Shown in pieces: positions 1-7,459 of a stretch of DNA of 31,886 bases. A program made the position numbers and the translations under genes. This DNA is from a virus, in IMG/VR virus record IMGVR_UViG_3300007734_000571, positions 1 to 31,886 of that record; one strand, 5' to 3'. Numbering within the stretch: position 1 is the first letter of the stretch; each line of letters begins with the position of its first letter. The notes under the pieces were generated by a model that worked only from the letters and a program-made list of their open reading frames with translations, was not told the DNA's origin and searched no databases.

Positions 1-54
1 GATTTTGTCGGTTCAGATGCAAAATTAAGACAAATATTTGTCAGGAGAAGATGA
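1..54 (+). CDS. C-terminal end of an upstream virion gene (partial)
   Basis: Frame 1 is open from the first base and ends at a TGA at 52-54, giving 17 residues that end in DAKLRQIFVRRR. The stop overlaps the ATG at 51 as ATGA, the same stop/start coupling used throughout this genome, which supports a real gene end. The family cannot be identified from 17 residues. By position it should be a late structural gene. If the genome is circular it could be the tail of the gene that begins at 31609; that is inference only. Confidence 0.5.
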   Translation, partial: DFVGSDAKLRQIFVRRR

Positions 55-1148
55 TGGGAATTGGAGCGGCGGCAATTATGGGAGGCGCATCACTGTTAGG
101 TGGTGCAATGCAAAGTAGTGCGGCTAAGAGTGCGGCTCAAGAATCCGCACGAGCGCAACTAGAAGCGGCAAGGATTGCGGCTGAAGCGGCTAAGTTTCGC
201 CCTGTAGGTGTAACTACTCGTTATGGCGCATCAAATTTCCAGTTTGACCCTAGCGGCTATTTAACTGGTGCTGGTTACACAGTCAGCCCTGAGTTAAAGG
301 CTTACCAAGATCGCCTACAAGCATTGACTGAGCAAGGGTTAACCCAAGCAGAGCAAGCACAGGCTCAGTATCAGCCTCTTAGTACTGCGGCTACAGGGCT
401 GTTTGGATTGGGTCAACAGTATTTGGCTCAAAGTCCTGAACAAGTAGCGGCTCAATACATGGCACGACAGCAAGATTTGCTTGCACCTAGCCGTGAGCGT
501 CAATATGCTCAGTTGCAAAACCAGTTGTACCAAACAGGTCGTGGTGGTTTGGCTGTAGGTGCTACAGGTGTTAGACCAAGTGGTGCGGCTGGATTGGGTG
601 CAACAACTCCTGAGATGGAAGCCTACTACAACGCATTGGCTCAACAAGATGCGGCTTTGGCGGCTCAGGCTCAACAGGCTGGTCAGCAACAGGTGGCATT
701 TGGCACAGGATTGCTTGGTCAGGGTGCTGGACTGCTTGGACAGTATCAAGCTGGTCAGGTTGGTGCTTTGAGTCCATTTACGAGTTATTTAGGTGCTGGT
801 TCTACGATTGAACAGCTTGGTCAACAACCTTTGGAAATGGGTTCTGCATTGGGAGGTCGTGCGGCTACTGCTGGTGCTAATGTTGGTCAATTCTTGTATG
901 GTGGTGGAACAAATGCCGCAAGAACAATACAAGGTGCGGCTGGTAGCGGATTAGGTCTTGGATTGATGAATTTAGGTAGAAGTCCTGAGTTTGGTTCGGC
1001 TGTAGCAAACTGGTGGGATAAACAAGATTTTGGATTTGGCGGCTCTCCTACAAATGCGTCTGGATACAGTATTTCTCCAAATGCGTACAGTGGCTACTAT
1101 GGAACAACTCCATCAGCTAATTTGACCAGAAGTCCATTTGGTTCTTAA
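51..1148 (+). CDS. internal virion / DNA ejection protein, Gly-Ala-Gln rich
   Basis: This 365-residue protein opens with a small-residue hydrophobic stretch (IGAAAIMGGASLLGGAM, about residues 4-20), followed by an Ala-rich helix (about 21-48) and a long Gln/Ala/Gly/Leu-rich body (about 85-260). Such composition is typical of podovirus ejection proteins that leave the head with the DNA and cross the host envelope. No enzyme motif is visible. GGAG at 44-47 precedes ATGs at 51 and 54; 51 overlaps the upstream stop, while 54 has the better spacing. It is the first of three consecutive large genes of this type. The class is moderately certain, the exact role inferred. Confidence 0.6.
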   Translation: MMGIGAAAIMGGASLLGGAMQSSAAKSAAQESARAQLEAARIAAEAAKFRPVGVTTRYGASNFQFDPSGYLTGAGYTVSPELKAYQDRLQALTEQGLTQAEQAQAQYQPLSTAATGLFGLGQQYLAQSPEQVAAQYMARQQDLLAPSRERQYAQLQNQLYQTGRGGLAVGATGVRPSGAAGLGATTPEMEAYYNALAQQDAALAAQAQQAGQQQVAFGTGLLGQGAGLLGQYQAGQVGALSPFTSYLGAGSTIEQLGQQPLEMGSALGGRAATAGANVGQFLYGGGTNAARTIQGAAGSGLGLGLMNLGRSPEFGSAVANWWDKQDFGFGGSPTNASGYSISPNAYSGYYGTTPSANLTRSPFGS

Positions 1149-1158
1149 AGGGTAAATC

Positions 1159-2685
1159 ATGGCAACATCAGACATCTTAGGTTTATTCACTACTCCACAG
1201 CAGTATGAGCAACAGCGTCAAGCGGCTATGGAGGCGCAAGCCTTGCAAATGGCAAAACTTAGCCCAATGGAACAAGGACAATTTGGTATTGCTCTTGGCG
1301 CACAGCAATTAGGTCGTGCCATTGGCGGTGCTTTAGGTGGAGAAGACCCACAACTCAAGATAATTTCACAGCGTCAGGCATTAGCTGGTCAACTTGACCC
1401 ATCTAATCCTGAGTCTTATATGAAGGTTGCACAGATTGCCGCACAGTCTGGAGATCAACAATTTGCCATTGCTGTTGCTGATGCAGGAAGACAAGCCGCT
1501 GTTCAAGTTGCACAAGCAAATAAAGAGCGTCAATTGGCTGTGCCAGTGGACATCCAAAAAGCGCAAATGATTCCTCAAATTCAAGACGCTTTAGATCAAT
1601 ACAAGTTATTGCCACCATCACCTGAAAGAGATAGAGCAATTCGTATTTTAGAAAATCAATTGAAAGTTTTGATTGGAGAGAAGGCAACCAACATTGCCGC
1701 ACCATTGCAAGTTGCCAATCGAATTGCTGAAATTACTAGAATACAAGCTAATCTTGATCCTGCAAGTCAAGATTACAAAATTCTTCAAGCTGAAAAAGAC
1801 CAACTTCAAAGACCAGAAAAGCCATTTACACCAGCGGCACAACTTCAAGTTGCATCTCGCATTGCTGAGATTGTTAAGACTCAAGCTAATTTAGACCCAA
1901 ATAGTGAAGAATATAAATTGCTTGAGGCTGAAAAAATACAACTTCAAAAACCTGAAAAGCCAGAACCAAGAATTTCTGTTGGTTCTGATGCAGAAAGAAT
2001 TTCACTTGAATTGTTCAATCTTAATTATGGCGATTTAAACCAGACTCAAAGAGCCGCTGTAAACAAACGAATTGAGACTGAAGCAGTAGCAAAAGCACCA
2101 AAAATAACTGTTGATCTTAAAGACCCAACTGCTGTAGCTAAAGCCAATCTTGATGTTATGAGTAAGTGGGAAGGGTTTTTGAAGGCTGGCGGTGATGTTG
2201 AGACTGCAAGTAGATTTAAGGCTTTGCAATCTTCTGTTGCTTTGGCTCAAGGTGGAAACCCAGCCGCTGATGGCGCAACAATATTTAATATTGGTAAGAT
2301 TTATGACCCATCTGGTGCTGTGCAAGAAGGTGACAAAAATACCATTCTTGGAAATCCATCTATCCCACGAAAAATCCAACTTTTAGCTCAAAGAGTATTT
2401 GAGGGTGGAAGTCTTACTCCAGATCAACGCAATGAATTGTTAAAAGTTGGAACTGAACTTATTAAAGGCAAGCAAGATCAACTGAATATTTATCGTAAAC
2501 AGTACATCAAGAAAATGAAAGACTTGGGTGGTACTGAAGAAGATATATTAGACCCATACCAAGGTTTAATTAAACCTACTGGTGCATCTGTTATCAGTCA
2601 AATACCAACTGAGAAATCTTCAAACCAACCACCTGTAGCGCAACAAAAAGGAAAAGTTGTGAAAAAGTGGTCTGATCTTAAATAA
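1159..2685 (+). CDS. virion protein with internal 42-residue repeat, probable ejection protein
   Basis: A 508-residue, mostly helical, Gln- and Lys-rich protein with no signal peptide. Residues about 1-60 are Gln/Ala-rich and end in a glycine-rich GRAIGGALGGE segment. Residues 181-222 and 226-268 are two copies of a helix-turn-helix-like repeat (LQVANRIAEI...QANLDP...QLQRPEKP). Residues 135-175 may be a third, decayed copy. The C-terminus is Lys-rich. It starts 10 bases after the preceding gene behind AAAGGGT. Position between two other large virion proteins suggests a second internal head/ejection protein. No catalytic motif was seen. Confidence 0.55.
   Translation: MATSDILGLFTTPQQYEQQRQAAMEAQALQMAKLSPMEQGQFGIALGAQQLGRAIGGALGGEDPQLKIISQRQALAGQLDPSNPESYMKVAQIAAQSGDQQFAIAVADAGRQAAVQVAQANKERQLAVPVDIQKAQMIPQIQDALDQYKLLPPSPERDRAIRILENQLKVLIGEKATNIAAPLQVANRIAEITRIQANLDPASQDYKILQAEKDQLQRPEKPFTPAAQLQVASRIAEIVKTQANLDPNSEEYKLLEAEKIQLQKPEKPEPRISVGSDAERISLELFNLNYGDLNQTQRAAVNKRIETEAVAKAPKITVDLKDPTAVAKANLDVMSKWEGFLKAGGDVETASRFKALQSSVALAQGGNPAADGATIFNIGKIYDPSGAVQEGDKNTILGNPSIPRKIQLLAQRVFEGGSLTPDQRNELLKVGTELIKGKQDQLNIYRKQYIKKMKDLGGTEEDILDPYQGLIKPTGASVISQIPTEKSSNQPPVAQQKGKVVKKWSDLK
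1699..1962 (+). repeat. in-gene tandem repeat of about 42 codons
   Basis: Two adjacent segments (1699-1824 and 1834-1962) encode near-parallel sequences. Both contain a RIAEI helix, the QANLDP turn, an YKxLxAEK helix and a QLQxPEKP linker. DNA identity is clearly lower than the protein similarity, so the duplication is old and kept at protein level. Confidence 0.75.
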
Positions 2686-2694
2686 GGGTTAATC

Positions 2695-4557
2695 ATGGAT
2701 ATTGAACTGCCCAATGGTGTAATCATTGAAGACATCCCAGAAGGAACAACTTCAGATGAAGTGATGGCTAAAGCTATTAAAGCTGGTCTTGCCACTCCAG
2801 AAGACTTTAGGCGTGTTTTGGGTATGTCTGAACAAGTAATCCAACCACCACCTCCACCAGAACCATATAGAAAACCATCTTTGGGTGAAAAAATTATTGG
2901 TGCTGGTGAAGCAGGATTAACACTCCTAACTGGTAGCACCACAGGTCTTGCTGGCACTTTTGGCGGTGCTTTATCTGGTGGCTATGAAGAGTTGAAATCT
3001 GGTCAATTTGGCACTCCAGAAGCGGCTAGAAGAATTGAGCAAAGAGCCGCATTAGGTGGTCAGCAATATACCTATATGCCAAGAACTCAAGCTGGTCAAG
3101 AACAAGCTCAATTACTTGGTAGTTTAGGTGCAGAACTTATTCCTTTTGCGCCAGTAACACCTGTAGGATTGTTTACTGAAGGAACAAAACAGGCACTGTT
3201 AAGTCCTGTTCAGCGTGGAGTTTCTACTGTTCGTGGTGCATTTAGTGAGAAGCCACCAATTCCAAGAATTGAGCCTACATTTGGTGAAAGTGTTGGTGCG
3301 GCATCTACACCAATGACTACAGTTCGTGAAGCAACAGCTACTAATTTGCCTGTTCCTGTGACTTTAACAAAAGGTGCAAAAACCCGTGAGGCTGAACAAT
3401 TAGCATTTGAAAAAGAACAGATGAAGGGTCAGTTTGGCGAGCCTTTGCGTAAAAGAGTTGAGCAAAACAACCTTGAGGTTCTTCAAAACTTTGATGCCTT
3501 AATGGAAATGACAGGTGCTGAAGCGGCACAATCTGGATTTGCGGCTACAGGGAACAAAGTAATTGATGCTTTGTCTCAAGGTTGGCAGGGTGCTAAAGCA
3601 AAGACCAGTGCGGCATATGCAAAGGCTGAAAAAGCTGGTGAACTTCAAGCACCAGTAAGCCTTGATTCGTTAGCTGAATATATAAATCAGAATATGCCAG
3701 AGTCAACAGTTGCCCCTATTCTCAATGTTGCAAAAAACAAGGGAATTCAACTTGGAATCTTAGAGCAACTTGATGATGGAACAGTCAGAGCCTTGCCAGC
3801 AGACTTAAAGAATACTGAGTTATTGCGTAGAAGCATTGGCAATACCATTGGCATAGACCCAACAAACAAGAAGTTTGGCGGTGAACTCAAGCAAGTAATT
3901 GACGCATCTACAGAAGGTGTTGGCGGTGATTTGTATAAGCAAGCTAGAGCATTGCGTGAGCAACAAGCTCGAAAATTTGAAGGTCGTGCTATTGTTGCCA
4001 ATTTACTCACAAAAGTAAAAGGCAAGGATGACCCAAAAATTGAGGCTAGTGAAGTATTCCAAAAATCAGTTTTGAATGGCAGTCCAGAAGAAATCACATT
4101 CCTTAAGCGTGTCCTGTACACCAGTGGTAAAGATGGACAGAATGCTTGGAAAGAGATTCAAGGCTCAACTATCAATCACATCCAAGAAGTTGCAACAAGT
4201 GGCGTTGGAACTGATTCAATGGGAAGAAAGATTGTTTCTCCAGCAAAGCTCAATGATGCAATACAAAGCCTAGATAAAAACGGCAGATTGGACATTGTGC
4301 TTGGCAAAGACAAAGCTCAAAAGGTTAGAGATTTAAATGAAGTTTTGCAATATGTTCAAACAGTACCGCCAGGAACTTTGGTAAATACATCTGGTACTGC
4401 TGGCACTATTTTATTGGCAATATCAGAGGTTGGCGGTGGTCTTGCATTTACAGGTTTGCCAGTACCTGTTTTAGCGGGTATTCGTTATGCAAATCAATTT
4501 GTAAAAGACCGCAAGCTAAAAGCACGAATTGAAGATGCTTTGAATAAGGGAGACTGA
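2695..4557 (+). CDS. large internal virion protein, probable ejection protein
   Basis: This 620-residue protein starts with a short module, IELPNGVIIEDIPEGTTSDE (residues 3-22), of a type often found at the N-terminus of large phage internal proteins. A proline run (about 52-57) separates it from a glycine-rich hydrophobic stretch (about 65-100). The middle is long and helical (about 220-540). A hydrophobic segment near residues 570-600 (ILLAISEVGGGLAFTGLP) precedes a basic C-terminus. Weakly hydrophobic, glycine-rich segments suit a protein that inserts in the host envelope during DNA entry. I see no lytic transglycosylase motif (no clear catalytic Glu context). The start follows AAGGGTTAATC, 9 bases after the previous stop. 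Confidence 0.55.
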   Translation: MDIELPNGVIIEDIPEGTTSDEVMAKAIKAGLATPEDFRRVLGMSEQVIQPPPPPEPYRKPSLGEKIIGAGEAGLTLLTGSTTGLAGTFGGALSGGYEELKSGQFGTPEAARRIEQRAALGGQQYTYMPRTQAGQEQAQLLGSLGAELIPFAPVTPVGLFTEGTKQALLSPVQRGVSTVRGAFSEKPPIPRIEPTFGESVGAASTPMTTVREATATNLPVPVTLTKGAKTREAEQLAFEKEQMKGQFGEPLRKRVEQNNLEVLQNFDALMEMTGAEAAQSGFAATGNKVIDALSQGWQGAKAKTSAAYAKAEKAGELQAPVSLDSLAEYINQNMPESTVAPILNVAKNKGIQLGILEQLDDGTVRALPADLKNTELLRRSIGNTIGIDPTNKKFGGELKQVIDASTEGVGGDLYKQARALREQQARKFEGRAIVANLLTKVKGKDDPKIEASEVFQKSVLNGSPEEITFLKRVLYTSGKDGQNAWKEIQGSTINHIQEVATSGVGTDSMGRKIVSPAKLNDAIQSLDKNGRLDIVLGKDKAQKVRDLNEVLQYVQTVPPGTLVNTSGTAGTILLAISEVGGGLAFTGLPVPVLAGIRYANQFVKDRKLKARIEDALNKGD

Positions 4558-4558
4558 A

Positions 4559-5257
4559 ATTGACCCAATCACTATTTGCCTCATGGCGGCAGGGCTGGTC
4601 AAGCAGATTCAGCAAGGTGTTGACCTTTACAAGCAAGCTAAAGATCAGTTTGTCCAAGTCAAAAGAACTGCTGATGAGGTTGTGGCTATCGGCAAGGAAC
4701 TTGGTGGCTTCTGGAGCAAGCTACGCAAGTTCTTTGCTGGTAGCCCAAAGCATCAAGTTGCAAAGCCTGTGGCTAAGTCTAGGAAATCGGATTATGTCGA
4801 TGTTGACGAAACTCAAGTCAAAATAGACATAGTTAAGAACCTAACAGAGTTCTTCAAACTTCAGGAGCAACTGGCGGCACACATCAGAGAAGAAGAAGAA
4901 AAGAGTCTGACAGTCTATGACCCTAATCAGAACCATATGGAGGCGGCTCTAAAAAGGGTGATGGCGCAACAAGAGATGGATAGGTTGGTGATTCAGATTC
5001 GTGAGTGTCTCGTCTACAGTGCGCCTCCAGAAATGGGTGCTTTGTACAGTTCTGTATACGACATGAAGGACAAGATTGAGGAGGAGCAAACTCAGGCAAG
5101 GTTGAAAGAAGAGGCTCTCAAGAGGCAAGAACAATGGCTACGCAAGGAGGAAGAAAGAAACCTACAAGCAAAGCTAGGGGCGGTGACAATGACTTCTATA
5201 TTCCTCCTTTACCTGTGGCTGTGGTTCGTGTTCGTAAGCCATTGGGGGAAGAAATAA
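4559..5257 (+). CDS. tail-anchored membrane protein of unknown function, possible ATT start
   Basis: The first ATG (4583) gives 224 residues but has no ribosome binding site. AAGGGAG at 4546-4552 is ideally spaced (6 bases) from an in-frame ATT at 4559, giving 232 residues beginning IDPITICLMAAGLVKQI. The protein is helical with a charged central region (residues about 95-190, rich in Glu/Lys/Gln) and one strong C-terminal membrane segment (VTMTSIFLLYLWLWFVFVS) followed by a basic tail. The ATT start is inference; a TTG at 4560 opens another frame that looks like a shadow. The stop at 5255-5257 overlaps the next start as TAATG. It sits between ejection and lysis genes; function unknown. Confidence 0.6.
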   Translation: MDPITICLMAAGLVKQIQQGVDLYKQAKDQFVQVKRTADEVVAIGKELGGFWSKLRKFFAGSPKHQVAKPVAKSRKSDYVDVDETQVKIDIVKNLTEFFKLQEQLAAHIREEEEKSLTVYDPNQNHMEAALKRVMAQQEMDRLVIQIRECLVYSAPPEMGALYSSVYDMKDKIEEEQTQARLKEEALKRQEQWLRKEEERNLQAKLGAVTMTSIFLLYLWLWFVFVSHWGKK

Positions 5258-5421
5258 TGGGTTGGATTGCGGCTTGCGTGTTGATTGCTCTACTGCTACC
5301 TATCATGGGTTTTCTTTATCTTGACATCTTGGAAACCAAGAATGAGGCTAAATCTCAGGTCGAGAAGGTTGAACGACTTAGAAGACAAGTGGAACAGAAG
5401 GAAAGGGAGAAAGAGAAATGA
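5257..5421 (+). CDS. small membrane protein with C-terminal coiled coil (spanin-like)
   Basis: 54 residues: a membrane segment at about 3-24 (WIAACVLIALLLPIMGFLYL), then a charged heptad-like helix (about 29-54, ending KEREKEK). A longer reading from an ATG at 5134 is possible, but GGGGGAAG at 5244-5250 and the TAATG overlap with the upstream stop point to 5257. An N-terminal anchor followed by a coiled coil, with a lipoprotein gene directly next (ATGA overlap at 5418), is the layout of an inner/outer spanin pair. A complete Rz/Rz1 pair lies 500 bases downstream, so this could instead be an ejection accessory protein. Confidence 0.6.
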   Translation: MGWIAACVLIALLLPIMGFLYLDILETKNEAKSQVEKVERLRRQVEQKEREKEK

Positions 5422-5591
5422 AAACAGTTTTCTTGATGGCACTGGTTCTGTTGATGGGTTGCCAAGATAGGTTTAGATACCCTTGCCAAGACCCGCAGAA
5501 TTGGCAAAATGCTGAATGTAAGCCCCCAATCTGTACCGCTACAGGTACTTGTCCTGAACAACTCGTAACCCCAGAGAAGGAGAAGAAGTGA
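5418..5591 (+). CDS. small Cys-rich lipoprotein
   Basis: 57 residues with a classic lipoprotein signal: MK, a hydrophobic core, then LMGC with Cys15 as the lipidation site. The mature part has the pattern RYPCQDPQNWQNAEC plus two more cysteines (ICTATGTC), so four cysteines could form two disulfides in the periplasm. I recall similar CQDxxRYPCQDPxNW lipoproteins in other aquatic podoviruses, next to internal virion genes, without a known role. It overlaps both neighbours (ATGA at 5418, TGATG at 5589-5593), so the three genes are translated as a unit. Below the length usually called automatically. Confidence 0.75.
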   Translation: MKTVFLMALVLLMGCQDRFRYPCQDPQNWQNAECKPPICTATGTCPEQLVTPEKEKK

Positions 5592-5908
5592 TGCCAACAG
5601 TAGGATTCAAACCAAACAACCGCATGAGTGCTGAAGAGATTGAGGTACGCATTTGGGCAATCGTGATCTTCTCCCTGACCATGATTCTTCTTGGCTCTGT
5701 AGCCATGTTCCTCTATAGCGTTTCATTTGTCACGCAACCCATGTCAGGCATGGCGGCAATTGATAAGGTTTATACCCAACAAATCAACACCATCATGGTC
5801 TTCATCACTGGTGTGCTTGGCGGTGTAGCTGGTCGTTCTGGCATCAAAGCTGTAGCTAATGCCACAGCAAAGGCTGAAGCCAACGATAACGAGCCACCAA
5901 CACCATGA
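5591..5908 (+). CDS. putative holin, two membrane segments
   Basis: 105 residues. A polar N-terminus is followed by a long membrane segment (about 21-47, IWAIVIFSLTMILLGSVAMF), a periplasmic-type loop, a second segment (about 67-82, TIMVFITGVLGGVAG) and an acidic, hydrophilic C-terminus. Size, two membrane segments and position directly before spanin and endolysin genes suit a holin that opens the inner membrane for the lysin. AAGGAG about 10 bases upstream and the TGATG overlap favour the ATG at 5591 over the GTG at 5588. Holin identity rests on context; sequence alone would only say membrane protein. Confidence 0.65.
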   Translation: MPTVGFKPNNRMSAEEIEVRIWAIVIFSLTMILLGSVAMFLYSVSFVTQPMSGMAAIDKVYTQQINTIMVFITGVLGGVAGRSGIKAVANATAKAEANDNEPPTP

Positions 5909-6390
5909 GCCTATTCAACCCTTATGTGCTTCTTGGCATCCTCATAGCGGTGCTGAGTAGCTTTGGCGGTGGGTATTGGAAGGGTTCGCATGATGAGGTA
6001 ACTCGTCAAGAACTTGAAATAGCGCAACTAAATGCTGAAGCAAGAGCCAAGGAACAGGTGCTGGTTTCAGCCATTCAAACTCAAGCCACTAAACTTCAGA
6101 AAGCAAATCAAGATGCCAAACTTGCGAAACTTAAGCGTGATAGTGACATTGACTCTGGTGCTCTCAAGTTGCGGATTCCTGTCAAAGCCCCCAACTGCCC
6201 CATTTCAGTGTCCGAATCCACCACCACTACCAGCGGAGATAGTGGAGGAGAAACAAGAGCCGAACTTAGTGCAGAGGCTGGAAAAACTCTTTTCCAAATA
6301 GCTGAGGAAGGCGACAAAGCCATTATCAAGCTCAATGCTTGCATTGAATCGTATAACCAAGTCAGAGAAACCTTAAAAGGAAAACCATGA
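5905..6390 (+). CDS. Rz: i-spanin (Rz-like)
   Basis: 161 residues: an N-terminal membrane anchor (about 6-22, PYVLLGILIAVLSSFGGG), a long coiled coil (about 30-85, rich in Ala/Gln/Glu/Lys), a short Pro/Cys region near 93-98, and a C-terminal helical part containing ELSAEAGKTLFQIAEEGDKA, which fits the Rz family pattern. Rz-type inner-membrane spanins pair with an outer-membrane lipoprotein and fuse the two membranes in the last step of lysis. Start overlaps the holin stop (ATGA at 5905). The partner lipoprotein is encoded inside this gene in another frame (6113-6301). Length fits lambda Rz (153 residues). Confidence 0.85.
   Translation: MSLFNPYVLLGILIAVLSSFGGGYWKGSHDEVTRQELEIAQLNAEARAKEQVLVSAIQTQATKLQKANQDAKLAKLKRDSDIDSGALKLRIPVKAPNCPISVSESTTTTSGDSGGETRAELSAEAGKTLFQIAEEGDKAIIKLNACIESYNQVRETLKGKP
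6113..6301 (+). CDS. Rz1: o-spanin (Rz1-like) lipoprotein embedded within Rz
   Basis: A different reading frame wholly inside the Rz gene encodes 62 residues: a short basic N-terminus (MPNLRN), a hydrophobic core (VIVTLTLVL), a lipobox LSSC with Cys20 as lipidation site, then a proline-rich mature part (PPTAPFQCPNPPPLPAE) and a charged C-terminus. This is the lambda Rz1 plan: lipoprotein signal, proline-rich periplasmic region, gene nested in Rz. The frame is open further upstream (to 6032), but the ATG at 6113 gives the proper signal peptide. No strong ribosome binding site is seen, as for many nested Rz1 genes. Easily missed by automatic calling. Confidence 0.85.
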   Translation: MPNLRNLSVIVTLTLVLSSCGFLSKPPTAPFQCPNPPPLPAEIVEEKQEPNLVQRLEKLFSK

Positions 6391-6848
6391 ACCTGTCAGC
6401 AAACTTCACCCTCAAAGAACTTACCAAGTCAGATACCGCAATGCGGTTGGGTTTGGATAACACACCAGATGATGAGGCTTTAGAGAACCTGAAGACTCTT
6501 TGTGAAAAGGTACTTCAGCCAGTGCGTGATAACTTTGGTCGAGTTACTGTGAATTCTGGCTATCGTAGCCCTGAGTCAAATGCGGCTGTGGGTGGTTCTA
6601 AGACATCTGACCATTGCAAGGGCATGGCGGCTGATATTGAGGTTGATGGCGTATCCAATCCTGATCTGGCGCAATGGATTATGGATAACCTTGAGTACAC
6701 CCAATTGATCTTAGAGTTTTACACTCAAGGTCAGCCAAACTCAGGTTGGGTTCATGTTAGCTATGACCCAAATAACTTGAAGAATCAAGAACTGACTGCT
6801 GTCAAGGTGGCAGGGAAGACTCAGTATCTGAATGGACTCGTAGCATAA
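6387..6848 (+). CDS. endolysin, M15-family zinc peptidase
   Basis: 153 residues matching the VanY / peptidase M15A type: NSGYRSPESNAAVGG (56-70), the zinc motif SDHCKGMAADIE with His76 and Asp83, and WVHVSY with the third ligand His123. Glu110 (LILEF) is a candidate catalytic acid. Such enzymes cut the peptide stems of peptidoglycan. There is no signal peptide or membrane anchor, so export would need the holin at 5591. It overlaps Rz by ATGA at 6387 and closes the lysis block. Full length for a single-domain phage M15 lysin; no cell-wall-binding domain. Confidence 0.92.
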   Translation: MNLSANFTLKELTKSDTAMRLGLDNTPDDEALENLKTLCEKVLQPVRDNFGRVTVNSGYRSPESNAAVGGSKTSDHCKGMAADIEVDGVSNPDLAQWIMDNLEYTQLILEFYTQGQPNSGWVHVSYDPNNLKNQELTAVKVAGKTQYLNGLVA

Positions 6849-7005
6849 GCGGTTTCCTGCAAAAGTGCTTGTGGATGAGGTGCTCAAACAAGATCACCTC
6901 ACCACACTTCTGACACAACCAAGCTACACCTTGGTCAACCTTAGTCTGTCTCTCGCCTCGCAGACCCCTTTGTCTGCCATAGAAGGTGCGTATCTTGACA
7001 ATCAT
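6802..7005 (-). CDS. small zinc-finger-like protein, end of minus-strand operon
   Basis: 67 residues with a possible zinc site: WLCQKCGEVILFEHLIHKHF followed by Cys, i.e. C-x2-C...H-x3-H-x3-C around residues 30-49. The N-terminus is basic. Its start overlaps the upstream stop as ATGA (7002-7005). Its 3' end runs 47 bases into the oppositely oriented lysin gene, so the two transcription units converge with a tail-to-tail overlap and no obvious terminator. Function unknown. Confidence 0.55.
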   Translation of the reverse strand: MIVKIRTFYGRQRGLRGERQTKVDQGVAWLCQKCGEVILFEHLIHKHFCRKPLMLRVHSDTESSLPP

Positions 7006-7172
7006 TTCTTGTGGCTCAATGCTTTGGAATAGATAAAGACTTGGTTCTTTTCGTTGATGTCACGCTTGTCCTGCTTGCGTTTGGCGAAATCTTCACCTTG
7101 TTTAAAGCGTTTCATCTTCTCGTCACTCAGCCAAACAGATGGCTGACCCTTGTAGTCGAATGCGTTTGTCAT
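7002..7172 (-). CDS. small charged protein, unknown function
   Basis: 56 residues, polar and Lys-rich (KMKRFKQGEDFAKRKQDKRD), with no cysteine or membrane segment. The frame opens at 7211, but GGAG sits 8 bases before the ATG at 7172, and that ATG forms an ATGA overlap with the upstream stop at 7169-7171. Downstream it overlaps the next start the same way. A real gene by these signals; no family recognised. Confidence 0.6.
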   Translation of the reverse strand: MTNAFDYKGQPSVWLSDEKMKRFKQGEDFAKRKQDKRDINEKNQVFIYSKALSHKK

Positions 7173-7459
7173 GTGTTCTTCTCCTTCAACTTGGCTTCGA
7201 TGGCTCGGCAAAGTACATCTGAATCTACATCGTGATGAACAGCCCTAACGCCTGTATAGATAGCGTCAATCTCCTCATCCGTCAGCCCTACCCATGTGCG
7301 CTGTGGCTGTGCCAAGGCTTCTTTGATGGCGGTGATGGCTGTATTGATAAAGTGGTCTGGTTGGCTCATTACCTGTTGATGTGCATACTGGTTAAAGCAA
7401 GTTGCAACACTACGCTCCAACGCCTCAATCGCCAGCTTCAATGCTTCATCTTTTGTCAT
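7169..7459 (-). CDS. conserved phage protein of EALAQPxx...VGLTDEEI type
   Basis: 96 residues beginning MTKDEALKLAIEALE and containing AIKEALAQPQRTWVGLTDEE and a C-terminal AIEAKLKEKN. I recognise this as a module repeated in many small proteins of Burkholderiales and aquatic phages, function unknown. Mostly helical and acidic. GGAGG lies 8-9 bases before the start; both ends have ATGA overlaps. Best single indicator in the minus cluster for the host group, though only by recall. Confidence 0.75.
   Translation of the reverse strand: MTKDEALKLAIEALERSVATCFNQYAHQQVMSQPDHFINTAITAIKEALAQPQRTWVGLTDEEIDAIYTGVRAVHHDVDSDVLCRAIEAKLKEKNT

Noticed and set aside
4560-4826. 88-residue ORF starting at TTG 4560
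   Set aside because: It shares the ribosome site with the ATT start but encodes a Ser/Leu-rich shadow sequence lying over the real 232-residue frame.
5134-5256. N-terminal extension of the small membrane protein to an ATG at 5134
   Set aside because: It would overlap the upstream gene by 124 bases, whereas 5257 has a ribosome site and a TAATG junction.
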